NCBI GenBank assembly: GCA_945862125.1
Contig: CAMAYC010000045.1
Location: 1 to 34,241 of the forward strand
Length of the DNA stretch: 34,241 nucleotides
DNA from: Reyranella massiliensis 521
GTDB lineage: Bacteria > Pseudomonadota > Alphaproteobacteria > Reyranellales > Reyranellaceae
Direction of reading: 5' to 3'
The notes under the pieces are model-generated. The model saw nothing but the letters and a program-made list of their open reading frames with translations. It ran no database searches and was not told the origin of the DNA. Numbering within the stretch: position 1 is the first letter of the stretch; each line of letters starts with the position of its first letter. This document shows positions 15,056-23,859 of the stretch, one piece after another. The position numbers and the translations under genes were made by a program.

Positions 15056-16759
15056 GTGTACGACTACATCATTGTGGGCGGTGGCTCGGCCGGTTCGGTC
15101 ATGGCCAACCGACTCTCGGCCAGGAGTTCGAACAAGGTGCTGCTTTGCGAGGCGGGCCAGGACACGCCGCCGGGCAAGGAACCGCCGGAAATCGCCGACA
15201 GCTATTCCGGCACGGCCTACTTCGACCCGCGTTTCCATTGGACCGAACTCAAGGTCCATACCCAGATCGTGAGCCACAACAATCCGCAGGAGAACCGGCC
15301 GCCGCTGCGCAAGTACGAGCAGGCGCGCGTGCTGGGCGGCGGCTCGTCGATCAACGGCCAGATGGCCAACCGCGGCGCCCCCACCGACTATGATGAGTGG
15401 CAGGCGCGCGGCGCCGCCGGCTGGGGCTGGAACGATGTGCTGCCCTATTTCAAAAAGGTCGAGCGCGACCTCGACTTCGATGGGCCGCTGCACGGCAAGG
15501 ACGGGCGCATTCCGGTGCGCCGCATTCCACGCGAGCACTGGAGCGGACACGCCGAGGCCGTCGGCAAGGCCTTCGAGGAGAAGGGTTTCAAGTTCCTGCC
15601 CGACCAGAACGGCGAGTTCGTCGAAGGCTACTTCCCCGTCACCCATTCCAACGCCGAAGAGCGGCGGGTGTCAGCGGCGATGGGCTATCTCGACGCCGAG
15701 ACGCGCAAGCGCGCCAATCTCACGATCTCGACCGACACTCAGGTGAAAGCCCTGCTGTTCGAGGGCACGCGCTGCGTCGGCGTGACGGCGATGATCGGCG
15801 GCAAGGAACAGGAGTTCCGCGGTCGCGAAATCATCCTCTCCAGCGGCGCCATCCACACGCCCGCCCATCTGATGCGGGCGGGCATCGGGCCGGTGGGCCA
15901 ACTCGCCGAGCTCGGCATTCCCGTGGTCGCAGCCCTCGAGGGGGTCGGCCAGCGGCTGATGGACCATCCCTCGATCGCGCTCTCGTCCTTCATCAGGCCC
16001 AGCGCCCGCTTGCGCGAACATACGCGCCGGCACATCCATGTCGGCCTGCGCTACTCCTCGAACCTGCCGGGCATACCCAAGGGCGACATGTTCGTGGCGG
16101 TTGCCAGCAAGTCGGCCTGGCACGCAGTCGGCGAGCAGATCGCCTCGCTCCTCACCTTTATCAACAAGACCTACTCGGAGACCGGCCAGGTCAAGCTCGC
16201 CTCGCGTGACTGGCGGAGCGAGCCGATCGTCGAATTCAATCTGCTGTCCGACAAGCGCGACATCGACCGGCTGATGAGCGGCTTCAAGCTGATGGCCGCG
16301 TTTCAGATGACCGATGCGCTGCGCAAGGTGACAGATGTCCCCTTCCCGGCCTCCTACAGCGACCGGGTGCGCGAGATCGGGGTGGTCAACACCAAGAACA
16401 AGTGGCTGACGAAGTTCGTCGCCACCCTCCTCGATGGTCCGGCGGCGCTCAGGCGCTACATGATCGACAAATATGTCGTCGAGGGTTTCACCTTCGAGCA
16501 GGTGATGACCGACGACGAGGCGCTGGAGGCGTTCGTGCGCAAGGCCGCGATCGGCGTCTGGCATGCCTCCTGTACCTGCCGCATGGGCCGCGACGACGAT
16601 CCGATGGCGGTGGTCGACACCTCAGGGCGGGTACGCGGCGTCCAGGGCCTGCGGGTGGTCGACGCCTCGGTCTTCCCGGTCGTGCCCTGCGCCAACACCA
16701 ATTTCCCCACTTTGATGACGGCCGAGAAGATCTCGGAAGCCGTTCTCGCCGGGCACTGA
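15056..16759 (+). CDS. GMC family FAD-dependent oxidoreductase
   Basis: The 567-residue protein is a typical glucose-methanol-choline oxidoreductase. The N-terminal dinucleotide fold is YDYIIVGGGSAGSVMANRL (residues 2-20). The GMC signature 1 is ARVLGGGSSINGQMANRG near residue 90-107, and RGREIILSSGAIHTPAHLMRAGIG is signature 2. The catalytic base H503 lies in VWHASCTCRMG and the second site residue N547 in CANTNFPTLM. The reaction is oxidation of an alcohol with FAD; the electron acceptor could be oxygen or a carrier. GTG 15056 was chosen because GGGGA at 15043-15047 precedes it and the dinucleotide fold starts at once. The NHL and 2-hydroxyacid dehydrogenase genes follow closely in one operon. 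Confidence 0.92.
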   Translation: MYDYIIVGGGSAGSVMANRLSARSSNKVLLCEAGQDTPPGKEPPEIADSYSGTAYFDPRFHWTELKVHTQIVSHNNPQENRPPLRKYEQARVLGGGSSINGQMANRGAPTDYDEWQARGAAGWGWNDVLPYFKKVERDLDFDGPLHGKDGRIPVRRIPREHWSGHAEAVGKAFEEKGFKFLPDQNGEFVEGYFPVTHSNAEERRVSAAMGYLDAETRKRANLTISTDTQVKALLFEGTRCVGVTAMIGGKEQEFRGREIILSSGAIHTPAHLMRAGIGPVGQLAELGIPVVAALEGVGQRLMDHPSIALSSFIRPSARLREHTRRHIHVGLRYSSNLPGIPKGDMFVAVASKSAWHAVGEQIASLLTFINKTYSETGQVKLASRDWRSEPIVEFNLLSDKRDIDRLMSGFKLMAAFQMTDALRKVTDVPFPASYSDRVREIGVVNTKNKWLTKFVATLLDGPAALRRYMIDKYVVEGFTFEQVMTDDEALEAFVRKAAIGVWHASCTCRMGRDDDPMAVVDTSGRVRGVQGLRVVDASVFPVVPCANTNFPTLMTAEKISEAVLAGH

Positions 16760-16770
16760 AGGAGCAACGC

Positions 16771-17733
16771 ATGTCGGTCGTGCTGGGCAGCGGCGAGCAT
16801 CGTTACCGCGTGGTGGAAAACTGGGCCAAGCTGCCCGACGGCTGGGAGTTCCGCGATGTCGCGGCCGTGGCGGTCGACAGCAAGGACCGCGTCTATGTCT
16901 TCAATCGCGGCCAGCATCCGATGATGGTGTTCGACCGCGAAGGCAACTTCCTGCGTTCCTGGGGCGAAGGCCTGTTCAATCGCGCCCACGGCATCGACAT
17001 CGACAGCGATGACAATCTCTACTGCACCGACGACGGCGACCATACGGTTCGCAAGATCACCACCGACGGCAAGGTGCTGCTGACCATCGGCGTCCCCAAC
17101 CAGCCGGCGCCATTCCTGAGCGGCAAGCCGTTCAACCGTTGCACCCATACGGCGCTCTCGCCCAAGGGCGAAATCTACGTGTCGGACGGTTACGGCAACT
17201 CCTGCGTCCACAAATATTCACCCAGCGGCCAGCACCTGATGTGCTGGGGCACGACCGGTACCGATCCCGGCGAGTTCAACGTCGTGCACAATGTCGTCAC
17301 CGACGATGACGGCTGGGTCTATGTCGCCGATCGCGAGAACCACCGCGTCCAGGTATTTGACGGCAACGGCAAATATGAGGCGCAGTGGAACAACATGCAC
17401 CGGCCTTGCGCCCTCTACTGCTGCGGCGGCAAGAACCCGCAGTTCATCATCGGTGAACTGGGACCGGGCATGCCGGTCAATACCCACCACACCAATCTGG
17501 GCCCACGTCTGGCTATCGTCGACAAGCAGGGCAAGACGCTCGCGCGGCTGGGCGGCGAGCACGGCCCCGGCTTGGAGACTGGTCGTTTCCTGTCCCCGCA
17601 CGGCCTCGCGGTCGATTCGAAGGGCGACATCTATGTCGGCGAAGTGAGCTACACCAATTGGCCAAGCACCCATCCCGGCGTGCCGGTGCCGAAATACCTG
17701 CGCTCATTGCAGAAACTCGAGAAAGTCGTCTGA
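16771..17733 (+). CDS. NHL-repeat protein (peptidylglycine alpha-amidating lyase-like beta-propeller)
   Basis: The 320-residue protein consists of NHL-type repeats, a six-bladed beta-propeller. Repeat signatures are DVAAVAVDSKDRVYVFNRG, AHGIDIDSDDNLYCTDD, TALSPKGEIYVSDGYGN, VVHNVVTDDDGWVYVADRENHRVQVFD and SPHGLAVDSKGDIYVGE. The calcium/zinc-lyase PAL of animals shares this fold, and databases often use that name for bacterial members, but the reaction here is unknown. No signal peptide is visible, so it is probably cytoplasmic. The start is ATG 16771 with AAGGAG at 16759-16764, overlapping the GMC stop; the upstream open frame is shadow of the GMC gene. Confidence 0.88.
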   Translation: MSVVLGSGEHRYRVVENWAKLPDGWEFRDVAAVAVDSKDRVYVFNRGQHPMMVFDREGNFLRSWGEGLFNRAHGIDIDSDDNLYCTDDGDHTVRKITTDGKVLLTIGVPNQPAPFLSGKPFNRCTHTALSPKGEIYVSDGYGNSCVHKYSPSGQHLMCWGTTGTDPGEFNVVHNVVTDDDGWVYVADRENHRVQVFDGNGKYEAQWNNMHRPCALYCCGGKNPQFIIGELGPGMPVNTHHTNLGPRLAIVDKQGKTLARLGGEHGPGLETGRFLSPHGLAVDSKGDIYVGEVSYTNWPSTHPGVPVPKYLRSLQKLEKVV

Positions 17734-17744
17734 GGAGAACATTG

Positions 17745-18707
17745 ATGGTTGAACGCGTACTCGTGGTCGGACCCAAGGACACCATCTCCATGGTCGACGA
17801 CCTCGCGCCCAAGGGCTTCGAGATCGTGAAAGCACTGCACAACTCGCCGGAGATGAAGGCGGCCCTGCCGGGCACCGACTACTTCGTGGGCTTCATCCAG
17901 CAGTACGTCACGCCGCAGCTCTTCAAGGACGCACCGAAGCTGAAGCTGATCCAGATGCTGAGCGCGGGCTACGACCGCGCCGACCTGGACGCCGCGCGCA
18001 AGAGCAAGGTCCCGCTGTGCGCCAATGGCGGCGCCAACTCCGTCGCCGTCTCCGAGCATGCGATGCTGTTGATGCTCGCGGTGTCGCGGCGGATCATCAC
18101 CCAGCACACCAACGTCACAGCCGGCCGCTGGCACGGCAACGCACCCCCGACCGTCCACGAAGTGCGCAACCGGGTGCTGGGCATCGTGGGCCTCGGCACG
18201 ATCGGCAAGAAGGTCGCCAAACTCGCCTTGGCCTTCGGCATGACGGTGCACTACTACGACATCAAGCGCCTCAAGGAAGAAGAAGAGGACGCGCTCGGCG
18301 TGCGCTTCCGGCTGCTGCCTGAGATCCTGCGCAACTCCGACATCCTGTCGCTGCACGTGCCGCTGAATGCCTCGACGCAGCACATGATCGGTCCGGACGA
18401 CCTTGCCATGATGAAACAATCGGCGATCATCGTGAACACCTCGCGAGGACCTGTCATCGATGAGAAGGCGATGACCGCCGCCCTCTCGACCGGCAAACTG
18501 TTCGGGGCCGGCCTCGACGTCTTCGACGAGGAGCCAACGCCACCCGACAATCCCCTGCTCAAGCTGGATAACGTCGTACTGACGGCCCACCTGGCCGGCC
18601 CGACCTATGAGAGCAACATCACACGCCTGCGCAACGGCTTCGATAATGTCCAAAGAGTTGCTCGCGGCGAGCCCGCGCTTTGGGTCGTTCCTGAACTTCT
18701 GGAGTAG
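17745..18707 (+). CDS. D-isomer-specific 2-hydroxyacid dehydrogenase (NAD-dependent)
   Basis: The 320-residue protein has the two-domain architecture of formate/D-lactate dehydrogenase relatives, reducing 2-oxoacids to D-2-hydroxyacids or the reverse. The NAD fold is VLGIVGLGTIGKKVAKLALA with the glycine motif at 149-154 and an aspartate after YYDIKR. The catalytic triad is R234 in NTSRGPVID, E263 in DVFDEEPTPPDNPLL and H282 in TAHLAG. The start is ATG 17745 with GAGGAG at 17732-17737; an upstream open frame overlaps the NHL gene and is not coding. It follows the NHL gene by 11 bases and may take the product of the GMC enzyme further, which is inference. Confidence 0.93.
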   Translation: MVERVLVVGPKDTISMVDDLAPKGFEIVKALHNSPEMKAALPGTDYFVGFIQQYVTPQLFKDAPKLKLIQMLSAGYDRADLDAARKSKVPLCANGGANSVAVSEHAMLLMLAVSRRIITQHTNVTAGRWHGNAPPTVHEVRNRVLGIVGLGTIGKKVAKLALAFGMTVHYYDIKRLKEEEEDALGVRFRLLPEILRNSDILSLHVPLNASTQHMIGPDDLAMMKQSAIIVNTSRGPVIDEKAMTAALSTGKLFGAGLDVFDEEPTPPDNPLLKLDNVVLTAHLAGPTYESNITRLRNGFDNVQRVARGEPALWVVPELLE

Positions 18708-18713
18708 ATCGAA

Positions 18714-19455
18714 ATGGGCAAAATCACGCGCCGCGGCCTCGTCGCGGCGGGTCTCGCCGCAGGCGGCGCGCTAACTTCGTGCTGCAGGCGCCGCGCGGCG
18801 GCCAGACCTTCCTGATCGACGCCGCCAACCAGGTGACCAATCCCCACCTGATCAAGGACCTGCCGTTCGACTATCCGGCGACGTCCTCGTCACGCTGATG
18901 TCGAGCTTCCCGCATGTCGTGGCCGTGAAGCAGGATTTCCCCGCGCAGACGGTCCAGAAGTACCTCGCGGCCGCCACAGCCAAGCCCGGCACCATCAGCT
19001 ACGGCACGCCACCTGCCGCCGGCATGGGCCAGATGGCCGGCGAGGAGCTGCAGCGCCGTGCGGAGATCAAGCTGATCCACGTGCCCTATCGAGGCGGCAC
19101 CGATGCCGCGCGTGAGATCGGAGCGGCTTCCGTCGATTCGGTGATCACCACCCCAATTGGACTCGCCCGCCCGTCGCTGCCCGACGCGTCCACCCTTAAC
19201 GAAAGTGGCCTTCCGGGCTTCGACCTGAACGACTGGAACGGCATGTTCGCCGCCACGGGGACGCCAGCGGCAATCGTCGACCGCATGCAGGCCGTGATCG
19301 CCGAGGCGGTCAAGGATACGAAGGTCCGCGAGCGACTCGACCCCACCGGCGCCGATCTGGTTGCCAATTCCCCAGCCGAGTTCAAGACCTGGCTGACTGG
19401 ACAGCGTGAACTTCTTGGAAAGCTGATCGTCGCTGCCGGCATCAAGTTGCAGTAG
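18714..19455 (+). pseudogene. Decayed Bug/TctC-type tricarboxylate receptor
   Basis: The intact relatives are about 320 residues; this locus is only 742 bases and is spread over three frames. The first frame has a twin-arginine leader (MGKITRRGLVAAGLAAGGAL) and stops at 18813-18815. A second frame, from 18773, reads NFVLQAPRGGQTFLIDAANQ then NPHLIKDLPFDY and stops near 18898. A third, from about 18880, reads SFPHVVAVKQDFPAQTV then YGTPPAAGMGQMAGEELQRRAEIKLIHVPYRGG to the C-terminus KLQ. About 70 residues after the leader (the opening ligand strand and loop) are missing, and a segment near TPIGLARPSLPDAS seems shortened. It sits behind the dehydrogenase with GGAG close by, as if once part of the cassette. 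Confidence 0.8.
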
Positions 19456-19458
19456 GCG

Positions 19459-20715
19459 CTAACCCACTTCTAGCCGGGACCTATAGGTCTCCTTGAAGCC
19501 CAGTAAGGCCACGAAGGTGATCGCCGCCGCGGCCATGATCATGAAGGCCGGGCTATAGTCGTTGCCTGTGCGTTCGACCAGCCAGGTCGCCGCCAGCGGA
19601 CTGAGCCCGCCCACGATGCCCAGGGTGACGTTGTAGCCCAGTGCAATCGCCGTGCAGCGTACGGCCGCGGGCGCGGCCTCGACCATGAGAGTGGGCTGCG
19701 TGCCGACGAAGGTGCCGACGGCTATGACAAAGCCCATCTGACCCAGGAGCACGAGTCCGGGATTGATGCTGTGCATCAGCCAGAAGAACGGCCAAGCGCC
19801 GACGAAGCCGAACACGAGGGCGCACAGCATTACGGGCTTGCGGCCAAAGTGATCCGTCATCCAGCCCATCAGGATCATTAGGGGCAACAGCGCCGCCATG
19901 CTGATGGTATTGATGCCGAGTGCGTGCGCCGGCGGTATGCCGTCGACGAGTTCGAGCCAGGTCACGATGTAGACGAACATCAGGTAGAAGCCGACTGAGT
20001 TGAAGACTGACACGGCAGCGAGGCGCAGTAGCAGTGGACTGTGATTGCGCATCGTCTCGACCAGCGGCGAGCGCCTCTTTTTGTGGACCTTGGGCTCTTC
20101 CTGGACGTGACGCCGCAAAAGGAACCCTGCCAGGCCGACGAGAAGACCGAGCAGGAACGGAATGCGCCAGCCCCAGGCCTCAACGGCTTCGGCCGGCATG
20201 ACCGAGGCCAGCAGCGCGCCAGTCGCCGAGCCGAGCAGGATGCCGCCGACCGCGCCGCAGCCGGCCATCGCACCAATCAGGCCACGCCGGCCCGGTGGCG
20301 CCCGCTCGACCATGAAGACGATCGAGGTCGTGTACTCACCGCCGACCGATAGACCCTGGATCATGCGCAGGAGGGTCAGGAGAATCGGCGCGGCAATCCC
20401 GAGCACCTCGTAGCCCGGCAGGACGCCGACCAGGAACGTCGGGATCGCCATTGCCGCCACCGAAAAGGTGAGCGCAGCGCGACGCCCGAACTTGTCGCCG
20501 ATATGGCCGATCAGCGCGCCGCCTACGGGCCGCATGAGGAAGCCCACGGCGAAGATGCCGAACGCCGCCAGCACCTGGGCCACGGGATCTTCGCTGGGAA
20601 AAAAAATCCGGCCGATGGCGGCGGCGAAGTAGCCGTAAACCGCGAAGTCGTACCATTCCAACACATTGCCGATGGCGCCGACCGCAATGGTCCGCCGTGT
20701 ACTCCCGGAAATCAT
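19459..20715 (-). CDS. MFS transporter of the metabolite:H+ symporter (MHS) family
   Basis: The protein has about 418 residues and twelve predicted membrane helices. The N-terminus RRTIAVGAIGNVLEWYDFAVYGYFA is the standard MHS opening (NxxExYDFxxYG). The loop 2-3 motif is GHIGDKFGRRAALT, and QGLSVGGEYTTSIVFMVERAPPGRRG is the MHS signature after helix 4. Known relatives carry organic acids, proline/betaine or dicarboxylates by proton symport. ATG 20715 has GGTGGGG about five bases upstream; GTG 20721 is an alternative. It starts 42 bases after fdsD on the same strand, so it may be cotranscribed with the formate dehydrogenase operon; uptake of an organic acid oxidised through formate is a possible reading. 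Confidence 0.9.
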   Translation of the reverse strand: MISGSTRRTIAVGAIGNVLEWYDFAVYGYFAAAIGRIFFPSEDPVAQVLAAFGIFAVGFLMRPVGGALIGHIGDKFGRRAALTFSVAAMAIPTFLVGVLPGYEVLGIAAPILLTLLRMIQGLSVGGEYTTSIVFMVERAPPGRRGLIGAMAGCGAVGGILLGSATGALLASVMPAEAVEAWGWRIPFLLGLLVGLAGFLLRRHVQEEPKVHKKRRSPLVETMRNHSPLLLRLAAVSVFNSVGFYLMFVYIVTWLELVDGIPPAHALGINTISMAALLPLMILMGWMTDHFGRKPVMLCALVFGFVGAWPFFWLMHSINPGLVLLGQMGFVIAVGTFVGTQPTLMVEAAPAAVRCTAIALGYNVTLGIVGGLSPLAATWLVERTGNDYSPAFMIMAAAAITFVALLGFKETYRSRLEVG

Positions 20716-20763
20716 CGACACCCCACCGCTCTTTGTCCCATCTTAGAGACGGGGAGAAGCCAC

Positions 20764-21003
20764 TCAAACCCTGATACCCGCCCCCGGCGGACGCGCCTCT
20801 CGCAGACGACCGATCGCCGCGCGCACCGGCTCATCGAGCCCGGCACCGCCTGCCGCCAGGTGCGCGGCGATCTCGGCGCGCATGCGCGGTTCCCAGAACT
20901 TGTCCAGATGATTGGCGATCGCGGCCACAGGGTCGGCGCCGCGCTGGGCGGCGAAGAACTTGCCGATCTGGTTGGCCATCATCACCAGCTTGGCCGCCTC
21001 CAT
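20764..21003 (-). CDS. fdsD: Formate dehydrogenase subunit delta
   Basis: The 79-residue protein MEAAKLVMMANQIGKFFAAQ... has the helical FdsD pattern KLVxMANQIGxFF followed by AAIANHLDKFWEPRMRAEIAAHL. Short delta subunits accompany the soluble molybdenum formate dehydrogenases and are needed for complex maturation or stability in the studied systems. The start is ATG 21003, four bases after the fdsA stop; a longer frame upstream to 21060 lies within fdsA. It is the last of the four fds genes in this order. The maturation gene fdsC (fdhD-like), which in several species lies between fdsA and fdsD, is absent here. Confidence 0.88.
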   Translation of the reverse strand: MEAAKLVMMANQIGKFFAAQRGADPVAAIANHLDKFWEPRMRAEIAAHLAAGGAGLDEPVRAAIGRLREARPPGAGIRV

Positions 21004-21007
21004 GCGC

Positions 21008-23848
21008 CTACTCCACCGGGGGGCCGGCGATACGCAGGTTCCTGCGCGCGTGCTCGCCATGTGCGCGCTGCCAGTCGCTCGGACCGTTCGAGGGCGCCAC
21101 CTGGACTGCCGTCACCTTGTACTCGGGGCAGTTGGTCGCCCAGTCGGAATAGTCGGTGGTCACCACATTCGCCTGGGTCACGGGATGATGGAAGGTCGTA
21201 TAGACCACCCCCGGCGCGACGCGGTCGGTGACGCGCGCCCGCAGCGTCGTGGCGCCGGTGCGGCTGTCGAGCCTCACCCAATAGCCGTTGCGCACGCCGC
21301 GCTCCTCGGCGTCGTGCGGATGGATCTCGAGCACATCCTCCTCGTGCCACACGATGTTGGCGGTGCGCCGTGTCTGGGCGCCGACATTGTACTGCGTCAG
21401 GATGCGCCCGGTCGTGAGCAGCAGCGGAAAGCGCGGCCCGACCTTCTCGTCGGTAGGCACATATTCCGTGATCATGAAATTGCCCTTACCGCGCTGGAAG
21501 GCTTCGGCATGCATCACCGGCGTACCGACCGGCGCTGCGGCGTCGCACGGCCATTGCACCGACCCGACCCTGTCGAGGAGATCGTAGGAAACACCGGCGA
21601 AGCTCGGTGTCAGCCGGGCGATCTCGTCCATCACCTCGGCGGGATGGTCGTAGGACATCTCGAAGCCCATGGCCTTGCCGATGGCGAGCGTGACCTCCCA
21701 GTCGGCCATGCCGTTGCGCGGCGCCATCACGCGGCGCACACGGTTGATCCGCCGCTCGGCGTTGGTGAAGGTGCCGTCCTTCTCGAGGAATGTCGAACCC
21801 GGCAGGAAGACGTGGGCGTAACTGGACGTCTCGTTGAGAAACAGGTCCTGGACGACAACGCATTCCATTGCCGCCAGCGCCGCCGCCACGTGATGCGTGT
21901 TCGGGTCGGACTGCAGGATATCCTCACCCTGCACGTAGAGTCCCTTGAAGCTGCCGTCGAGAGCGGCGTCGAACATGTTGACGATGCGCAAGCCCGGCTC
22001 GGCGTCGAGCGGACGGCCCCACAGTTTCTCGAAGGTCGCGCGCACGCCGTCGTCGGAGACATGGCGGTAGCCAGAGAACTCATGCGGGAACGAGCCCATG
22101 TCGCAGGAGCCCTGGACGTTGTTCTGGCCGCGCAGCGGATTCACGCCGACACCCGGTCGGCCGATGTTGCCCGTCACCATCGCAAGATTGGCGATCGCCA
22201 TGACGGCGGTCGAACCCTGGCTGTGCTCGGTGACGCCGAGGCCGTAGTAGATCGCCCCATTGCCGCCGGTGGCGAAAAGCCGGGCGGCGGCGCGGATCTC
22301 GTCCGGAGAAACGCCCGTCACCGGACCGACCGCCTCGGGACTGTTCTGCGGTTCCGACACGAAGGCGGCCCAATGGGCGAAGGCCGAGAGATCGCAGCGC
22401 TCGCGAATGAACGCCTCGTTCGCCAGCCCCTCGGTCACGATCGTGTGGGCGAGCGCGTTCAGGATCGCGGCATTGGTTCCAGGACGCAGTGCGAGATGGT
22501 GCGCCGCCTCGACATGCGGCGTGCGCACGAGGTCGATACGGCGGGGATCGATGACGATCAGCCGGGCGCCCTGGCGCAGGCGCTTCTTCAGCCGCGAGGC
22601 GAAGACCGGATGGGCGTCGGTCGGGTTGGCGCCGATCACGATCACCACGTCGGCCTGCTCGACCGAATCGAAATCCTGCGTTCCCGCCGAGGCGCCGAAG
22701 GTCGCCTTGAGGCCGTAGCCGGTCGGCGAATGGCAGACACGGGCGCAGGTGTCGATGTTGTTGTTGCCGAAACCACCGCGGACCAGCTTCTGGACCAGGT
22801 AGGTCTCTTCATTGGTGCAGCGCGACGAGGTGATGCCGCCGATCGAACGCACGCCATGGGTCTGCTGGAGGCGCCTGAACTCCGATGCGACACGACCGAT
22901 CGCCTCGTCCCAGCTCACTTCGCGCCATGGCTGGTCGATGCGCTCGCGCATCATCGGCTTCAGGATACGCTCGCGGTGATTTGCATAACCCCAGGCGAAG
23001 CGGCCCTTTACGCAGGAGTGGCCGTGATTGGCCTTGCCGTCCTTGGCGGGAACCATGCGGACCACTTCCTCGCCCCGCATCTCGGCCTTGAAGTTGCAGC
23101 CGACGCCGCAGTAGGCGCAGGTCGTCACCACCGAATGCTCGGGCAGTCCGGTCTCGATGACCGTCTTCTCCATCAGCGTCGCTGTCGGACAGGCCTGGAC
23201 GCAGGCGCCGCACGACACGCACTCGGATTCGATGAAACTCTCCGCCATGCCGGCAGATACCTTGGAGTCGAAGCCGCGACCCTGGATGGTGAGTGCGAAG
23301 GTGCCCTGCACTTCCTCGCAGGCGCGCACGCAGCGCGAACAGACGATGCACTTTGAAGGATCGAAGGTGAAATACGGATTGGACTCGTCCTTCTCCGCCG
23401 TGAGGTGGTTCTCGCCGGCATAGCCGTAGCGCACCTCGCGCAGGCCGACGGCCCCCGCCATATCCTGAAGCTCGCAATCGCCATTCGCCGCACAGGTCAG
23501 GCAATCCAGCGGATGATCCGAGATATAGAGCTCCATCACACCCTTGCGGACCTGCTTCAGCCGTTCCGTCTGGGTCGATACGACCATGCCGGCGAGCACC
23601 GGCGTCGTGCATGAGGCGGGCGTGCCCGCCCGGCCGGCGATCTCGACCAGACACAGGCGGCACGAACCAAAGGCATCGACCGAATCGGTGGCGCAGAGTT
23701 TCGGCACCTGGATGCCGGCCGCCATGGCGGCGCGCATGATCGACGTGCCGGCGGGAACCGTGACTCGGGCGCCGTCGATCGTCAGACAGACGGCTTCCGT
23801 CGACGCGCTGGCAGGCGTTCCATGGTCGGTCTCGAGTACGAGGGGCAT
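21008..23848 (-). CDS. fdsA: Formate dehydrogenase subunit alpha (Mo/bis-MGD catalytic subunit)
   Basis: The 946-residue catalytic subunit oxidises formate to CO2. The N-terminal domain resembles NuoG: a [2Fe-2S] site with C52, C63, C66 and C80; an H112-C116-C119-C125 cluster site; and two ferredoxin-type [4Fe-4S] sites (C167-x2-C170-x2-C173-x3-C177 and C210-x2-C213-x2-C216-x3-C220). The molybdopterin domain starts with the cluster CAYCGVGC (C244, C247, C251, with C279). The active-site residue is a cysteine, C372-H373 in ARVCHSPTGYG, so this is not a selenoprotein. The start is ATG 23848, twelve bases from the fdsB stop; a longer open frame to 24091 overlaps fdsB and is not used. Confidence 0.95.
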   Translation of the reverse strand: MPLVLETDHGTPASASTEAVCLTIDGARVTVPAGTSIMRAAMAAGIQVPKLCATDSVDAFGSCRLCLVEIAGRAGTPASCTTPVLAGMVVSTQTERLKQVRKGVMELYISDHPLDCLTCAANGDCELQDMAGAVGLREVRYGYAGENHLTAEKDESNPYFTFDPSKCIVCSRCVRACEEVQGTFALTIQGRGFDSKVSAGMAESFIESECVSCGACVQACPTATLMEKTVIETGLPEHSVVTTCAYCGVGCNFKAEMRGEEVVRMVPAKDGKANHGHSCVKGRFAWGYANHRERILKPMMRERIDQPWREVSWDEAIGRVASEFRRLQQTHGVRSIGGITSSRCTNEETYLVQKLVRGGFGNNNIDTCARVCHSPTGYGLKATFGASAGTQDFDSVEQADVVIVIGANPTDAHPVFASRLKKRLRQGARLIVIDPRRIDLVRTPHVEAAHHLALRPGTNAAILNALAHTIVTEGLANEAFIRERCDLSAFAHWAAFVSEPQNSPEAVGPVTGVSPDEIRAAARLFATGGNGAIYYGLGVTEHSQGSTAVMAIANLAMVTGNIGRPGVGVNPLRGQNNVQGSCDMGSFPHEFSGYRHVSDDGVRATFEKLWGRPLDAEPGLRIVNMFDAALDGSFKGLYVQGEDILQSDPNTHHVAAALAAMECVVVQDLFLNETSSYAHVFLPGSTFLEKDGTFTNAERRINRVRRVMAPRNGMADWEVTLAIGKAMGFEMSYDHPAEVMDEIARLTPSFAGVSYDLLDRVGSVQWPCDAAAPVGTPVMHAEAFQRGKGNFMITEYVPTDEKVGPRFPLLLTTGRILTQYNVGAQTRRTANIVWHEEDVLEIHPHDAEERGVRNGYWVRLDSRTGATTLRARVTDRVAPGVVYTTFHHPVTQANVVTTDYSDWATNCPEYKVTAVQVAPSNGPSDWQRAHGEHARRNLRIAGPPVE

Positions 23849-23859
23849 GTCGTTCCTCG

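Noticed and set aside
22731-22739. Selenocysteine at the active site of formate dehydrogenase
   Set aside because: The active-site codon encodes cysteine (C372 followed by H373), and no in-frame TGA is present.
20912-23356. Long 814-codon plus-strand open frame opposite fdsA
   Set aside because: It is the antisense shadow of a gene with clear iron-sulfur and molybdopterin motifs. High GC at third positions keeps the opposite frame open, and the residue composition is arginine/histidine/glycine-rich with no domain.
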